Of a DNA stretch of 64,000 bases, positions 34,669 through 47,600 are shown one piece after another. The notes under the pieces are model-generated. The model searched no databases. It saw only the letters and a list, made by a program, of their open reading frames with translations, and was not told where the DNA came from. Numbering within the stretch: position 1 is the stretch's first letter; each line of letters starts with the position of its first letter. The position numbers were made by a program, and so were the translations under genes. The stretch is from Pedobacter schmidteae. Its GTDB lineage: Bacteria > Bacteroidota > Bacteroidia > Sphingobacteriales > Sphingobacteriaceae. The stretch lies in assembly GCF_900564155.1 (NCBI RefSeq), contig NZ_LS999839.1:1671097-1735096 (forward strand), written 5' to 3'.

Positions 34669-35640
34669 TTAAAAATAACGTGGACTTAACATCCGGGCTT
34701 TTTTGCGGTTAAAGAAGTAGCCGATTGACATTTCATGTGTTCCGCTACTGTAACCCCGCATTGCGCCCATTGAAAAATCGTAGGCATAACCAATCCTTAA
34801 ATTTGAAGTTGGAAAAATCTGCACAGCTGCCACAGCCGAGTTGAGATTGGACAGTCCCTGTTGGATATAGGATTTATCATACAGCTTGACCCCCGTACGG
34901 TAAGCCCCGCCAACCCAAAGCCTGTCGGCCAAAATAAAAAATGCGCTTACATCCAGACTTGTCGGGCCGCCACGGTCATCTTTCAGCAGGAAGGATGGCT
35001 TTAATAAAACATCGGCAGATAGTGGTAGCAACATTCCCGCTGTTAAATAGAAGTGTGGCTTAGGCTGCGGAATAAAAGCATGTTTCTTAACATCGATATA
35101 TTGCGACAGCAGGTTATCAAGGCTAAACCCAGCGTAAAAGCGGTTGTCTGAATAATATACCCCCACCCTGGCATCGGGAACAACAGTGCTTTGGAGGCCC
35201 ACAGGTTGAAAAGGCTCCGGATCGTTCGGATTAAGCAATCCACCATTTATTCCCAATTGCATAATCCCTCCACTCAGGCCGAAGGCCAGCCTTGATGTTC
35301 CGTCGCTGTTCATTTTTAAACGATAAGCATAACTGGCATAGGCCGAAAGGTTACTTTGTGCCCCCAGCTTGTCATTCGACACCTGTAAAGCCAGACCAAC
35401 ATTCCCTTCATTAGCGATGGCATCTACCGCCAGTGACATTGTTTTCGGCGCACCTTCTATACCTGTCCACTGGCTCCGGTAAAAAGCTTGAACGTTGAGT
35501 TGTTCCCGATACCCTGCGTAAGCAGGATTGATATATATGCCATTGAACATGTACTGGCTGAATTGTGCATCCTGTTGTGCTGAGGCAGGTTGTACAAGGA
35601 AAAATATTAATCCTGTAATTGATAATATTAGTTTCTTCAT
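34669..35640 (-). CDS. PorP/SprF-family type IX secretion outer-membrane protein
   Basis: The 323-residue protein has a signal peptide (MKKLILSITGLIFFLVQPAS, then AQQ) followed by the family opening DAQFSQYMFNGIYINPAYAG and a series of beta strands ending in FRIGYAYDF-like LRIGYAYDFSMGA and EMSIGYFF. In Flavobacterium, SprF-like proteins are needed for secretion or surface attachment of the particular giant protein encoded next to them when it carries a type B C-terminal domain. Here that partner is the 4888-residue protein directly upstream. It should sit in the outer membrane. Confidence 0.95.
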   Translation of the reverse strand: MKKLILSITGLIFFLVQPASAQQDAQFSQYMFNGIYINPAYAGYREQLNVQAFYRSQWTGIEGAPKTMSLAVDAIANEGNVGLALQVSNDKLGAQSNLSAYASYAYRLKMNSDGTSRLAFGLSGGIMQLGINGGLLNPNDPEPFQPVGLQSTVVPDARVGVYYSDNRFYAGFSLDNLLSQYIDVKKHAFIPQPKPHFYLTAGMLLPLSADVLLKPSFLLKDDRGGPTSLDVSAFFILADRLWVGGAYRTGVKLYDKSYIQQGLSNLNSAVAAVQIFPTSNLRIGYAYDFSMGAMRGYSSGTHEMSIGYFFNRKKARMLSPRYF

Positions 35641-35656
35641 CTTCTATCCTTTTGAT

Positions 35657-35688
35657 CAGGACCGGGTAATTAAAATAGCCCGGTCCTG
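35657..35688 (-). promoter_or_regulatory. GC-rich hairpin between the giant gene and porP/sprF
   Basis: CAGGACCGGG (35657-35666) and CCCGGTCCTG (35679-35688) are perfect 10-bp inverted repeats around a 12-bp AT-rich loop. The hairpin starts 9 nt after the giant gene's stop on the transcribed strand. No T-run follows, so it is not a clean intrinsic terminator; it may lower readthrough or mark an RNA processing or 3'-protection point. Confidence 0.55.
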
Positions 35689-35696
35689 TCTGTTTC

Positions 35697-38600
35697 CTAT
35701 TTTTTAAATGCCCTGACCAAGGTTACATAACCTTTGAAAACTTCATACTGGTTGCTTCCAACGCGTTTTGCCCTCAGTATGTAGTAATATGTACCTTCAT
35801 TCAAGCCTTCTCCCGTCCAGGTATTCTGGTAGCCTTTCTGTTTGAAGACCTCATTACCCCATCTGTTAAAGATGGCCAGCTCATTGTCCTGGTATTGGTT
35901 TAACCCCCTGATTTCGAAAGTATCATTGATGCCATCGCCGTTTGGTGTAAACAGATTCGGCACACGGATTTCAAAGAAGTTTGCGTTGAGCGATACCGTA
36001 GCCACATTTGTATAGTAGCCAAAAGCATCTTTAACACGATACTGGAAGGAGTCAGCTCCTGTATATCCCGGGGTAGGACTGAAAGTAACCGTACCATCGG
36101 CATTGACTTTAACTGTACCATGTTGAGGCTGTGTTACAATTTCAATGGTGAGCACATCAAGGCTTGAATTACCCGGATCGTCGTTAGTCAGAACAGGTAT
36201 GATAATCGGGCTGTTGGCCTTGGTTTCTACCTTGTCGTCGACCGCAACCGGCGATTTCGGAACAGCAGTTACCGTTGGCGAATTATTGCTTTCTGACGTT
36301 CCGGAAACATCCTGAACTGTAGCTCCTGAAGGTCCCTTGGCCTGTACGGTAGCGGTATTGCTTACCTGACCCAGGTCTTTATCAGTCTGTGTTAAAGTGT
36401 AGACCTCTGTAATTACAACGGTAGCATCAGGCAGTAAGCCGTTTGCCAGGGTAATGGCTTTATTGTTGATGCCCAGTTTGGTATCGCTCAGTTCTACCGC
36501 ATTTAAGGTTACATTACCCAGATTCTTAATACTGAAAGTATAGGTAATTTTGTTTCCGCTGAAGCTGGCTGTTTTAACCAGGGAGATCAGGGCCTTTTGA
36601 GGTACAACCGTTACTGTTGGCGTATTGTTGCTCTCAGCAGTTCCCGATACGTCGCTTACGGTTTGCCCACTTGGTGACTTTGCTGTTACTGTAGCGCTAT
36701 TGCTTACACTTCCGGCATTTTTATCGGCCTGGCTCAGTGTGTAAACAGCTGTTTCTATGGTTGACATGCCTGGTGACAATGGGGCAGCAACTGTCCTGAT
36801 TAGCCCTATTTTCGGATCACTGATGATAATGGCCGATAGGGTAACATTTCCTGTGTTTTTAATGCTGAAACTATAGGTCACGCTATTGGCATCTGTACTT
36901 ACCACGCCTGTTTTAACTAGGGTAACTACAGGGTTGGAAGCCAGACTGATCACCGTTGCATCATTCGGTGCCGATGTATTCGGATCGTCTGATTTGACGT
37001 TGCCTATCGGATTTCCTTTCGGATCGCTACCTGAAACCGAAGCCTGGTTGCTGTAGCTTCCATTATCTACTTCTGTTTGTGTCAAGGTATGTTTAGCAGT
37101 TACAGTGACACTTGCATTTGGTGCCAGGCTTGCAATATTTGCAGGACTAACCGAGCTTGGATCCGCACCGGCATCGACTACCATAACATTGTTTAAGGTA
37201 ACATTACCTGTATTGGTTACCACCATGGTATAATTGATGACATCGCCCGCTTTTGTTCCGGTGTTACCGGCAACTTTGGTTAAGCGCATGGCCCCGTTTG
37301 GTACAATGTTGCTCACCGTTGCATCGTCGGTAGCCGGTGTATTTGGGTCGTCCGATTTGGGTGTTGAAACCACTGCGTTTTTAGGGTCCTTGGCTGTAAC
37401 AGAGGCCTGGTTGCTATAAGTTCCGTTGTCTACCTCAGCCTGCGTTAATGTATGTTTAGCGGTTATAGTGGCACTTGCGTTCGGTGCAAGAACTGCAATA
37501 ATTGCAGGGCTCACCGAACCAGCATCTGCTCCCACATCGCTTACCACAATATTGCTCAGGGTTACATTGCCCGTGTTGGTTACCACAATGGTATAGTTGA
37601 TTACATCACCGGCTTTTGCCCCCATGTTGTTGGCTACTTTGGTTAAACGCATGGCTGCGTTTGCTGCAATCGTGCTTACCGTGGCATCGTCAGCCGCAGG
37701 CGTATTCGGGTCGTCTGATTTAGGTGTTGAAACCACTGCGTTTTTCGGGTCTTTGGCAACAACTGAGGCCTGGTTGCTATAGCTTCCGTTGTCAACTTCG
37801 GCCTGGGTTAAGGTGTGTTTGGCCTTAACTGTAGCTGTAGCCCCAGGTGCCAGGCTTGCAATGTTTGCAGGACCAACCGAACCGGGATCCGCACCAGCAT
37901 CACTCACGGTTATATTATTCAGAGTTACATTGCCCGTGTTTTTCACCACGATGGTGTAATTGATCACATCGCCAGCTTTTGTCGCCATGTTGTCGGCAAC
38001 TTTAGTTAAGCTCATAGCTCCGGCTGGTACAATGGTAATTACTGTGGCATCATCCACTGCAGGCGTATTCGGATCATCTGACTGTGGCTTACCAATTACA
38101 GTTCCTTTTGGCGTACTACCTGAAACCGAAGCCTGGTTGCTGTATATTCCACTGTCAATTTCTGTTTGTGTTAAGGTATGTTTAGCGGTTACAGTGGCAG
38201 TTAGATCTGGTGCCAGACTTACAATGCTTGCCGGGCTAATTGAGCCTGCATCTGCACCCGCATCAATTACTGAAATGTTGTTTAAAGTAACATTACCCGT
38301 ATTTTTAACTACTATGGTGTAGCTGATGACATCTCCGGCCTTACTTCCGGTATTGTCTGCTGACTTGGTCAAAGTCAGTGAACCGCTTTCGGCAATGTTA
38401 ACTACTGTTGCATCGTCAACCGCAGGCGTGTTCGGATCGTCAGATTTTGGCGTTGAAACAAACGTTCCTTTAGTATCCAAAGCTGCAACAGAAGCTTGGT
38501 TGCTGTAACTTCCGTTGTCAACATCACTTTGGGTTAGTGTATGTTTTGCGCTTAAGGTTGCACTTGCTCCCGGAGCTAAAACAGCTACACTTGCAGGTAA

Positions 38601-41600
38601 AACAGATCCGGCATCTGCGCCTGTATCGCTGACCACCACATTGCTTAAGGTTACGTTACCCGTGTTTTTTACCACTATAGTGTAGTTTATCACATCTCCC
38701 GCCTTGCTACCGGTATTGTTTGCCACTTTTGTCAAACTCATAGCACCGTTTGGTACTATAATAGCTGCTGTCGGATCATCGTTGGTTTCAGTTGTCCCTG
38801 ATTTATCAGAAACATTGACCCCAATTGCCGGACTGGCTGTAACTTCTGCGGTATTGATATAAGTTCCGGCATCCACATCGGCCTGCGTAAGTATGTGGCT
38901 TGCTGTAACAACAGCAGTTGCACCAGGGGCCAGCTGAGGGATCGGACTACCGGCTATAACTGCATTCGCATCTGTTATCAGCAAATTGTTTAAGGTAACA
39001 TTACCTGTATTTTTAACCGTTAAATTGTAGTTTATGATTTGCCCCGCCTGGTTCGGAACGTTGCCTGCTATTTCTTTCAGCAATGTAACTGCCGGAGCAG
39101 GGGTGATTTGTACTACTGTTGGCAAATCATCACCTGCAGTATTTCCGGAAACATCGGTAACTTCGGAATCATCCGGAGCTTTTGCCAGTACCAGCGCGCT
39201 ATTGCTGAACCTGCCCTGGTCTACCTCTGCCTGACTAAGTGTATGTTTGGCGGTTACCTTAATCGTGGCCCCTGCGGCCAGTGAGGTTATGCCCGCTGGC
39301 GTAATGCTTCCTGCATCTGCACCTGCATCTTCCAGTACCAGATCTGTTAAGACAGAAGTACCGGTATTGTTGATGGTCAGTTCATAATTGATGACATCTC
39401 CGGCTTTACTTACGGCATTCAAAGCTGTTTTAACCAGGGTTAAAGAAGAGCGGTAAACCGTTGTAGATACGGAAGATGTGGAAGCTGAAGCCCCGCTTTC
39501 CGATGGTTGCGCCGTAACTGCATTCAGGATGGTTCCGTCAAAAGCAGCAGGGATCTCTCCGCTCACATAGATATTGACCCCATTTGCTGCTCCTGCCGGA
39601 AGGTTTGCCGTGATGTTGATGTCGCCAGATCCGTTTGCCGCAGAAGTTGTTGCTGCACCAATATTTTCAACAGTCCAATTTAAATTGGTAAGCGCAGCCG
39701 GTGCTGCATCATTTATGGCCAGGTTAATAGCATCTCCAGTCCCTTCGTTTACCACCTTGATCAGGTAGCTGATCCTGTTGCCTGATCTTAAGATTGCCGG
39801 ACCGCCTTTGGTGACCTTAATTATAGGTTGTCTGCTAACCGCTGTTGTAACCGGTGCAGAAGTTACCGGTATGCCGGTTTCAGTAGGGGTAACGCTGGCC
39901 GTGTTGCTGATTGTTCCATTAAATGAAGATAAAACAGTTCCGGTAATATTGATAACAATACGGTCGGCTGCTGCTGATGGCAGGTCGGCATTTACTGAAA
40001 TGTTGTTGCCTGTGCCTTGATCTGCAGATAAAATTGCAGCTGAGCCCTCTGCACTAGTAGTCCAGCGTACATTGCTGATCTCTGGCGGAACAGCATCTGC
40101 AATCAGCGCATTCAGTGCGGTACTCGGCCCATTGTTTTTGACTACAACCTGGTAGTTTATGGTTTCACCTGCAGATACATTTGCCGGACCGCTTTTGGAG
40201 ATCACAAAATCTACTACCGGTGTAACCGATGTGGAAGCTGTACTCTGCACTTGCGCAATACCTGGTTCTGACGGCGTAGCAGTGGCGGTATTTACCAAAG
40301 TATTTTTGAACAATGGGTTAATTGTACCGCTGATCACTACATCTATACTTCCGTTTGCAGGAATGTCGGCGATTAACGATACATTATTTCCTGAACCTGT
40401 ATCACCGGAGACGACCGTTGCCCCGTTTACAGCACTACTGGTCCAGTTCACATTTTCAATATTCCCGGGAACAGCATCCGTTAAAATCGTTCCTCTGGCA
40501 TCAGAAGGCCCTGAATTACTTAGCTTAAGGGCATACGTAATGCTCCTGCCACCAGAAGAAAGTGTTGGGGCAGATTTCGTGAGTAACAGATTAGGTGTTT
40601 GTTTTACCACTGTAACAGCCGGAGTGGAAACAACAGGAGGATTTCCTGGTTCTGAAGGGCTAATGGTTGCTGAGTTTGAAACGTTTCCGGTTACATGGGC
40701 TGCCAATGTGCCATTAATGGTCACATAGATCTTTCCGCCCTTCGGAATGTTTCCGGTCAGAGACAGGGTATTTCCGCCTCCTGTGCCATTTGCAGTAACC
40801 ATAGCACCCCCCGAGACACTGGAAGACCAGGTTGGGTTAAGTATCTCGGCCGGAATATTGTCTGTTAATACCGCAGCGGTAGCATTGCTAGGGCCATTAT
40901 TGCCCAGTTCTATGGTGTATACTATAGGTTGACCTGCACTCAAAGCATTTGCGGCAGACTTAACGATGGTAAGGTTTGTTAATTTGCTTACAACCGTGCT
41001 GATCTCCGGTGAAGATACTGCAGGGTTATTGCCTATTTTAGCTGTTGCGGTGTTTTTGATGGTCCCTGCAAAATCGGGGTTAATGGTTCCTGTCACATCT
41101 ACTACCACGCGGGCACCAGCAGGAATACCGGCACTTACAGCCACATTTCCTGTTCCACTGTTTGCTCCGGTAATGCTTGCAGTTGTACCATCGACAGTGG
41201 CCTGCCATTGTACCGCATTAAGTTCAGCCGGTAAAAGGTCTGCAATGTTTACCGTAGCAGCATCACTTGGCCCGGTATTGTCTACTTTAATTTTGTAGGT
41301 GATCTGATTTCCTGCAGAAGCCGTAGCAGGCCCTGTTTTTTGTACCACCAAGGTTGGGGTACTGATCACATCCGTGCTTACCTGCGAGGTATTGTTGGCC
41401 ATATTATAATCCGTAACACCTGAAGACAGTGTTACCATGGCAGTGTTGGACAATGGGCCTAAAACAGCGTTCGAAGGAATTTTTCCATTAATGGTAATCG
41501 TAATAAAATTGTCCTGGCCACCCGAAATATCCCCGGTTAACTGTACATTGTTACCTGTTCCATTTGGCACAGAACTGATTCGTGCCGAGCCTGTTGCTGT

Positions 41601-44600
41601 TGCAGTCCAACTTACATCTGTAAGTAAGGTGTTCACATTATCTGTAATTTCTAGATCTTTAACATCAACCGAACCATTGTTGTACACATTTACCGTATAG
41701 GTTATGCGCTCTCCCGCCGAGGCAGTCTGAGGACCAGCTTTGATTACCGCAATATCGGTTGAGCGGTTAACACTTGTAGATACAGAGCTGCCTTTAACTA
41801 CACCGGAAGTTGCTTCCGCTTTATTTGTGAAGGTAGAGCCTGCATTTTGTTTGATCATTCCATTAATGGTAATCAATACACTGTTGTTACCTGAAGGAAT
41901 ATCTGCAACAGTATACACATTGTTCGTTGTACCCGATGATGCCGATCCCGATTTAATCAAAGCGGTACCATTAACTGTTGCTGTCCAGTTAAGGACCTCA
42001 ACATCGTCCGGTACATTATCTACAATAAAGGCTTCGGTAATGTCGCCCGATCCGGTATTTTTAACGAGGATCGTATAAGTGATCTGATCGCCTACATTTG
42101 CATTTGCAGGTCCGGATTTGGCCACTGTGAAATTTGGATCGTTGTCTATAACGGTATTAAAAGATGAAGTATTGTTTCCAGGCTCCGGATCTGTGATGCC
42201 AGCAGCAACAGTTGCGGTTGCTGTATTCGAGATCGAAGTAGCATCGGCTAGCGAAGGGCTTACCAATGCCTTGATCTTTACTTCTATGATCCCTGAAACC
42301 GGGGCAATATCCGCTGTGAGGTTTATATTGCCTGTTCCCGAAGCTACGCTTACACTGGACCCAGCTGTAGCCGTGGCGGTCCATGTAGCTGATAACGGAA
42401 CGATGCCGGCAGGCAGGAGATCAACAATCGTTGTACCTGTGGCCGTACTTGGGCCCTGGTTGGTAATTTTTAAGGTATAGGCTATTTCTTCACCGGCCTT
42501 GGCATTTGCCGGGCCGGATTTCACCATTCTGACATTGGCTTTACGGGCAATTGACGTAGTTACTACGGCACTGGCCGGACTTGGATCTATGACTCCTGAT
42601 GGCGGTGTTGCGGTAGCGGTATTGATTACATTTGCTCCCTGGTAAGCAGGATCTACGGTACCAACCAAAGTAATAACAACTTTATCTGTCCCTCCAGCTT
42701 TCAGCGATGCGCTAAGGTTCAGGTTTCCGGTTCCGCTGCTTACACTAGTGGTAGCTGTGCCCTGTGTAGCGACAGTCCAGCTGGCGTTGATAATAGCTGC
42801 AGGAAGCAGATCGCTGATGGTTGCGCCAGTTACGTCTCCCAGCCCCTGATTTTCTACGGTAATGGTATAAGTAGCCTGTTCACCCGCAAAAAGGTTGGTT
42901 GGGCCGGTCTTGGAAATTCTCAGATCTGCCTGTTTGCTTACCGAAGTACTCGCAGTATTGGAGTTAACTGTGGGATTTCCGGCTTCAGCAGGAGTCACCG
43001 AAGCGGTATTGCTGATTGATGTACCGGTAAATGCCGGGCTTAGTTTCCCTGTTATCTGTATGAGGATAGTATTAGCCTCTCCTGCAGGAAGGTTGGCCTT
43101 AACATTTACTGTGTTCCCGGTTCCTGTGGCACCAAAGATTATATTTGCAGCTCCGTTTGCAACAGCTGTCCAGCTTACATTCTGGATATCGGCAGGAACA
43201 GCATCGGCTATGCTTGCATTTAAAGCATTGCTTGGCCCCGTATTTTTTACCAATAACGTATAGTTTATCAGCTCGCCTGCATTAGCAGACACAGGGGCCG
43301 ATTTTACGATGGAAATATTACTCTTGTTAGCAATAACCGTATTGGCGGGATTGGAATTGACCGTAAGGCCTGTCTCTGCCGGAGTTGCTGTTGCTGTATT
43401 TGAAATGGTTGTATTTAACTGGTTTGCCGGGATGGTCCCGCTAATGGTAACCCGGATCTTGTTGGCATCGCCGACATTCAGGTTCCCGGTCAGGGCCAGG
43501 TTTCCTGTACCGGATGTAGCGGCAACAGTTGAGGTTCCGCTGGCCAGGGCAGTCCAGGTAACATTGGTCAGCACTGCAGACAATGCATCTGCTATCGCCA
43601 GGTTATCGGCGTTAGAGGGACCGGTGTTAACTGCATCTATGATATAGGTAATCGCTTCCCCGGCCTTGGCTGTAGCCGGTCCGGTTTTAATTAAATTAAC
43701 CGAAGGCGTTTTGTTTACCTGGGTGGTTATGATATTTGATATTTTAGCCGAAGCACCGCTTTCTGCAGGTGTAACCGTGGCCGTGTTTACCAGGCTGGCA
43801 TTTGCCGATGGGTTTACTTTTCCGTTTATGGTAACCGAAATTTCATTTCCGCTTCCCGCCGGAATATTGCCAAGCAAGCTGATGTTGTTCCCAGTACCAT
43901 TTGTCGGGCCGTTAATGCTCGCTGCACCACTTGCCGTTGCAGACCAGGTTACGTTTTGGATCGCTGCAGGAACATTATCTGTAATTGCAGCCAAATCGGC
44001 ATTAGCCGTAGCATTGTTTTTAACTTTTAAAATGTAACTGATGTTTTGACCTGCACTGATGTTTTCCGGCCCTGTCTTCTCTATGGAAAGCACCGGTATT
44101 TTTTGTGCTACAGTATTAACCGTCGAAGTTTTTGCTGTCGTACCAGTTTCGGCAGGTGTTGCCGTTGCCGTATTACTCAGTGTACCATTATAGGCAGGGC
44201 TAATCTTTCCGGTGATGTGCAGTGTAATTTTGTTTGCTGCTCCGGAAGGGATATTTCCTGTCAAAATGATATTATTCCCTGTTCCTGAAGCAATCCCGTT
44301 TACAGTAGCTGCTCCTGTTGTAACAGCTGTCCAGCTTATTGCACTGATTTCTGAAGGAACAAGATCTTTGATCTCCAGGTTTTGTGCATCGGCAGTGCTG
44401 GTATTGATGACATCTATACTATAGCTGATGCTGGCACCCGAAATAACTGATGAGGGACCGTTTTTGGTAATTGATACCGCAGGCAGCCTGTTTATTGTTG
44501 TGGTAACCGAGGATTGTGGTGAAGCACTGTTTTGCTCACTTGCCGTTACGCTTGCGATATTGGTTACGCTTCCATTATAGGCTGCACTTGCTTTGCCGGT

Positions 44601-47600
44601 AATGGTAATTACCACTTTATTGCCTGTCCCGGCCGGAATATTGGCTACAGTTTGAAGGCTGTTCCCATTCCCGGTCCCACCGCTAACTATTATTACATCA
44701 CCCGTTGTAGCGGTGGTCCAGGAAGGATTTTGTATTTCTGCAGGAATTAAATCAGTAATTACTGCATTCAGGGCATCGCTTGGCCCGGTGTTTCCAATTT
44801 CTATGGTATAGGTGATATTGGAGCCCGAGATGACTGAGGATGGCCCGTTCTTGGCTATGGTTAATCCAGATTTTGTATTTACTGAAGTCTTCACTTCATT
44901 TGACGTAACCGGTACAACACCAGCTTCGGCCGGAGTAACCGTTGCCGAATTGATGATGCTGCCCAGCAGTCCTGAACTTACTGTTCCGGTTACATTAATC
45001 TGTACTGTACTGTTCGCATTAAAGTTTCCGGTCAGGCTCAGGGCATTTCCTGTTCCGCTTGTACCTGCAGTAATGCTGGCGGTACCATCCGTAACGCTGC
45101 TTGTCCAGGCTACATTATTAATACCAGAAGGAATATTATCAGTAATTACGGTGTTCAAACTATTTGAAGGACCGGTGTTTCTTACAATTATGGTATAGGC
45201 AATTGCATTGCCGGCAATTGCTGTAGCTGGGCCATTCTTTACAATTGTAAATACAGGTTTACTGTTAATGCCTGTTACTGCCTGCGCCTGTACCGGTGTA
45301 CTGCCCGCTTCCTGAGGCGTAGCAACAACGGTATTTGTAATTGAGCCTGCATAATCGGGTTTTACTGTTCCCGTTACATTCAAAATTACTTTATGCTGTG
45401 CGCCCGCCGGGACATTCGCAATCAGGTTGATGTTATTTCCCAAGCCAGTAGCTCCGCTTGTGATGACAGCGCCGCCCTGGGGCTGGCTTGTCCAGCTTAC
45501 ATTGGTCAGAGCCGCTGGAACAAGGTCTGCGACCTGAACTCCTGTTGCATTACTTGGTCCATTGTTTCCTACTTCGATCCTGTAAGTAATTGCATCTCCG
45601 GCTGCGGCTGAAGATAACCCTGCTTTTGACACCACAATTCCGGATGAACTGGTTACATTAGCATTTACCGAAGAATTGCTCCCCGAGCCCTGAGGCTCTG
45701 CCGGTAGTACAGAAGCGGTATTGATGATATTACCAGCAGCCCCCGGGTTTAATGTGCCGCTGATATTGACGCTGATATAGTTATTTGCATTTCCCGCCGG
45801 AATATTGGCTCTCACTGCTACGGCATTACCATTTCCGGTACCCCCGGAAACCAATGTGGCAGCTCCATTAGGCGTAGCTATCCAGGTTACATTTTCTACC
45901 GATGCAGGGACGGCATCATTGATCGCCGCGTTGATGGCGTCACTGCTTCCGGTATTTACAATTTTGAGGATATAATTTACTGTGGAACCAGCTGTTAAGC
46001 CTGAAGCCCCCGATTTAGTAATGGCCAGAATAGGCTTAGCCACAATGCTGGTATTGTCTGTAGCCTCATTATTGGTTCCGACCGGATCGGTTATTCCGGT
46101 AGGTAGGGTCAAAACGGCTTTGTTTGTCAGGGTACCGGTGGCGTTTGCAGCCACTTTTCCGGTAATGGTTAAACTGGCCTTTTGCCCGCTGGCTAGGGTT
46201 AAACCTGTCCAGTCTCCCGTGGTTGCATTATAAGTACCTGCTGATGCATTATAGCTGGCTCCGGTAAAGCCTGATGGCAAAACATCGGTAACTTTTAAAA
46301 CATCGGCGGCGGTCATTGCACTGGTGCCTTTATTGCTCACCGTTATGGTGTAGGTTAGGGTTTCACCAGCTGTTACAGGTTTTGGCGCTGCGGTTTTGGT
46401 AATTTCAAAATCGATAGAACGGTTAACTGTAGTCAGTTCGGTAGCGGTGTTGTTTGCCGTATTGTTATCGGTAGTGCCGCTTGGTGCAGTAACGCTTACC
46501 GTATTGCTCAGTGTTGCTACAGCATTTGCTGCAACTGCACCTGTAATGGTTAAAGTTGCAGTTTGTCCCTGGGTTAATGTTAACCCGGTCCAGTTGCCGG
46601 TATTCTTGTCGAAAGTGCCGGTTGATGGGGTAAAGGTTGAGGCGGTATAATTTGCGGGAAAGTTTTCATTGAGCTTTACAATATCTGATGCCAGTAAAGC
46701 CGAAGGACCATTGTTGCTTAAAGTAAGGGTATAGGTTAAGTTGTTTCCGGCAATTACAGGCTTAGGCGATGATGTTTTGCTAATGCCGAGATCAAGCAGG
46801 CGAGTGATTGCTGTATTGTCGGTTTTACTGTTGTTGCTGATGTTCGGGTCTGAGATTGAGGCTGGCACAGCAACCGATACTGTATTGGTCAGCGTTCCAC
46901 TCGCTGCAGCTGTTACTATGCCTGCAATGGTTAAGGTTGCCTGTTGCCCTGTGGCCAGGTTAAGGCCACTCCAGTTTCCGGTGGCCTGGTTAAATGTTCC
47001 GGCGGAAGCCGTAAACGTTGAGGCGCTATAACCTGCCGGAAGATTTTCTGTAAGTACAAAAACATCAGAAGCTTTAAGCGTACTTGGACCGTTGTTTTTT
47101 AAAGTAATGGTATAGGTTAGTGCTTGCCCGGCAACGGCAGGTTTGGGTGTTGCCGTTTTATTGATCTCAATATCTGCCGATGGTACAGGGGCAATGTTAT
47201 TTAAAGTTGCAATATTGTTTGTTCCATCCGGATCTGTTTCTGTGCCGGAGATTGTGGCCACATTGGTATAATCGGCCGTCAGGGCATTGGCATTCACGCT
47301 GGCAATGATGGTAAGGCTTTGGGCAGTGCCATTTCCAAGATTCCCTAGCAACCAGATCCCGTCTGCAGCAGTGTAATTCGCAGAAGAGCTGCTTACAAAA
47401 GTATACCCTGTTTTTAAAATGTCGACGATTTTAACCCCGCTCGCATCACTTGGTCCGTTGTTTTTGGCCGTTATGGTGAAGGTTACATTCTCTCCAACTT
47501 TTGGCGTTGTCTTATCAACTGTTTTGCTAACCTGTAAATCGGTTCTTCTGGTGTAGGTAATTTTCACATCATCGGCAGAAACTGCGCAAGGGCCATTGCT

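Noticed and set aside
36933..38747. Near-identical modules as an assembly collapse or expansion artefact
   Set aside because: Neighbouring units differ at many synonymous positions, so reads could tell them apart and the frame is kept.
36255..46043. Tandem repeats considered as a CRISPR or satellite array
   Set aside because: Units are 336-390 bp, lie in one open frame and encode DUF11-like modules; there are no short repeats with unique spacers.
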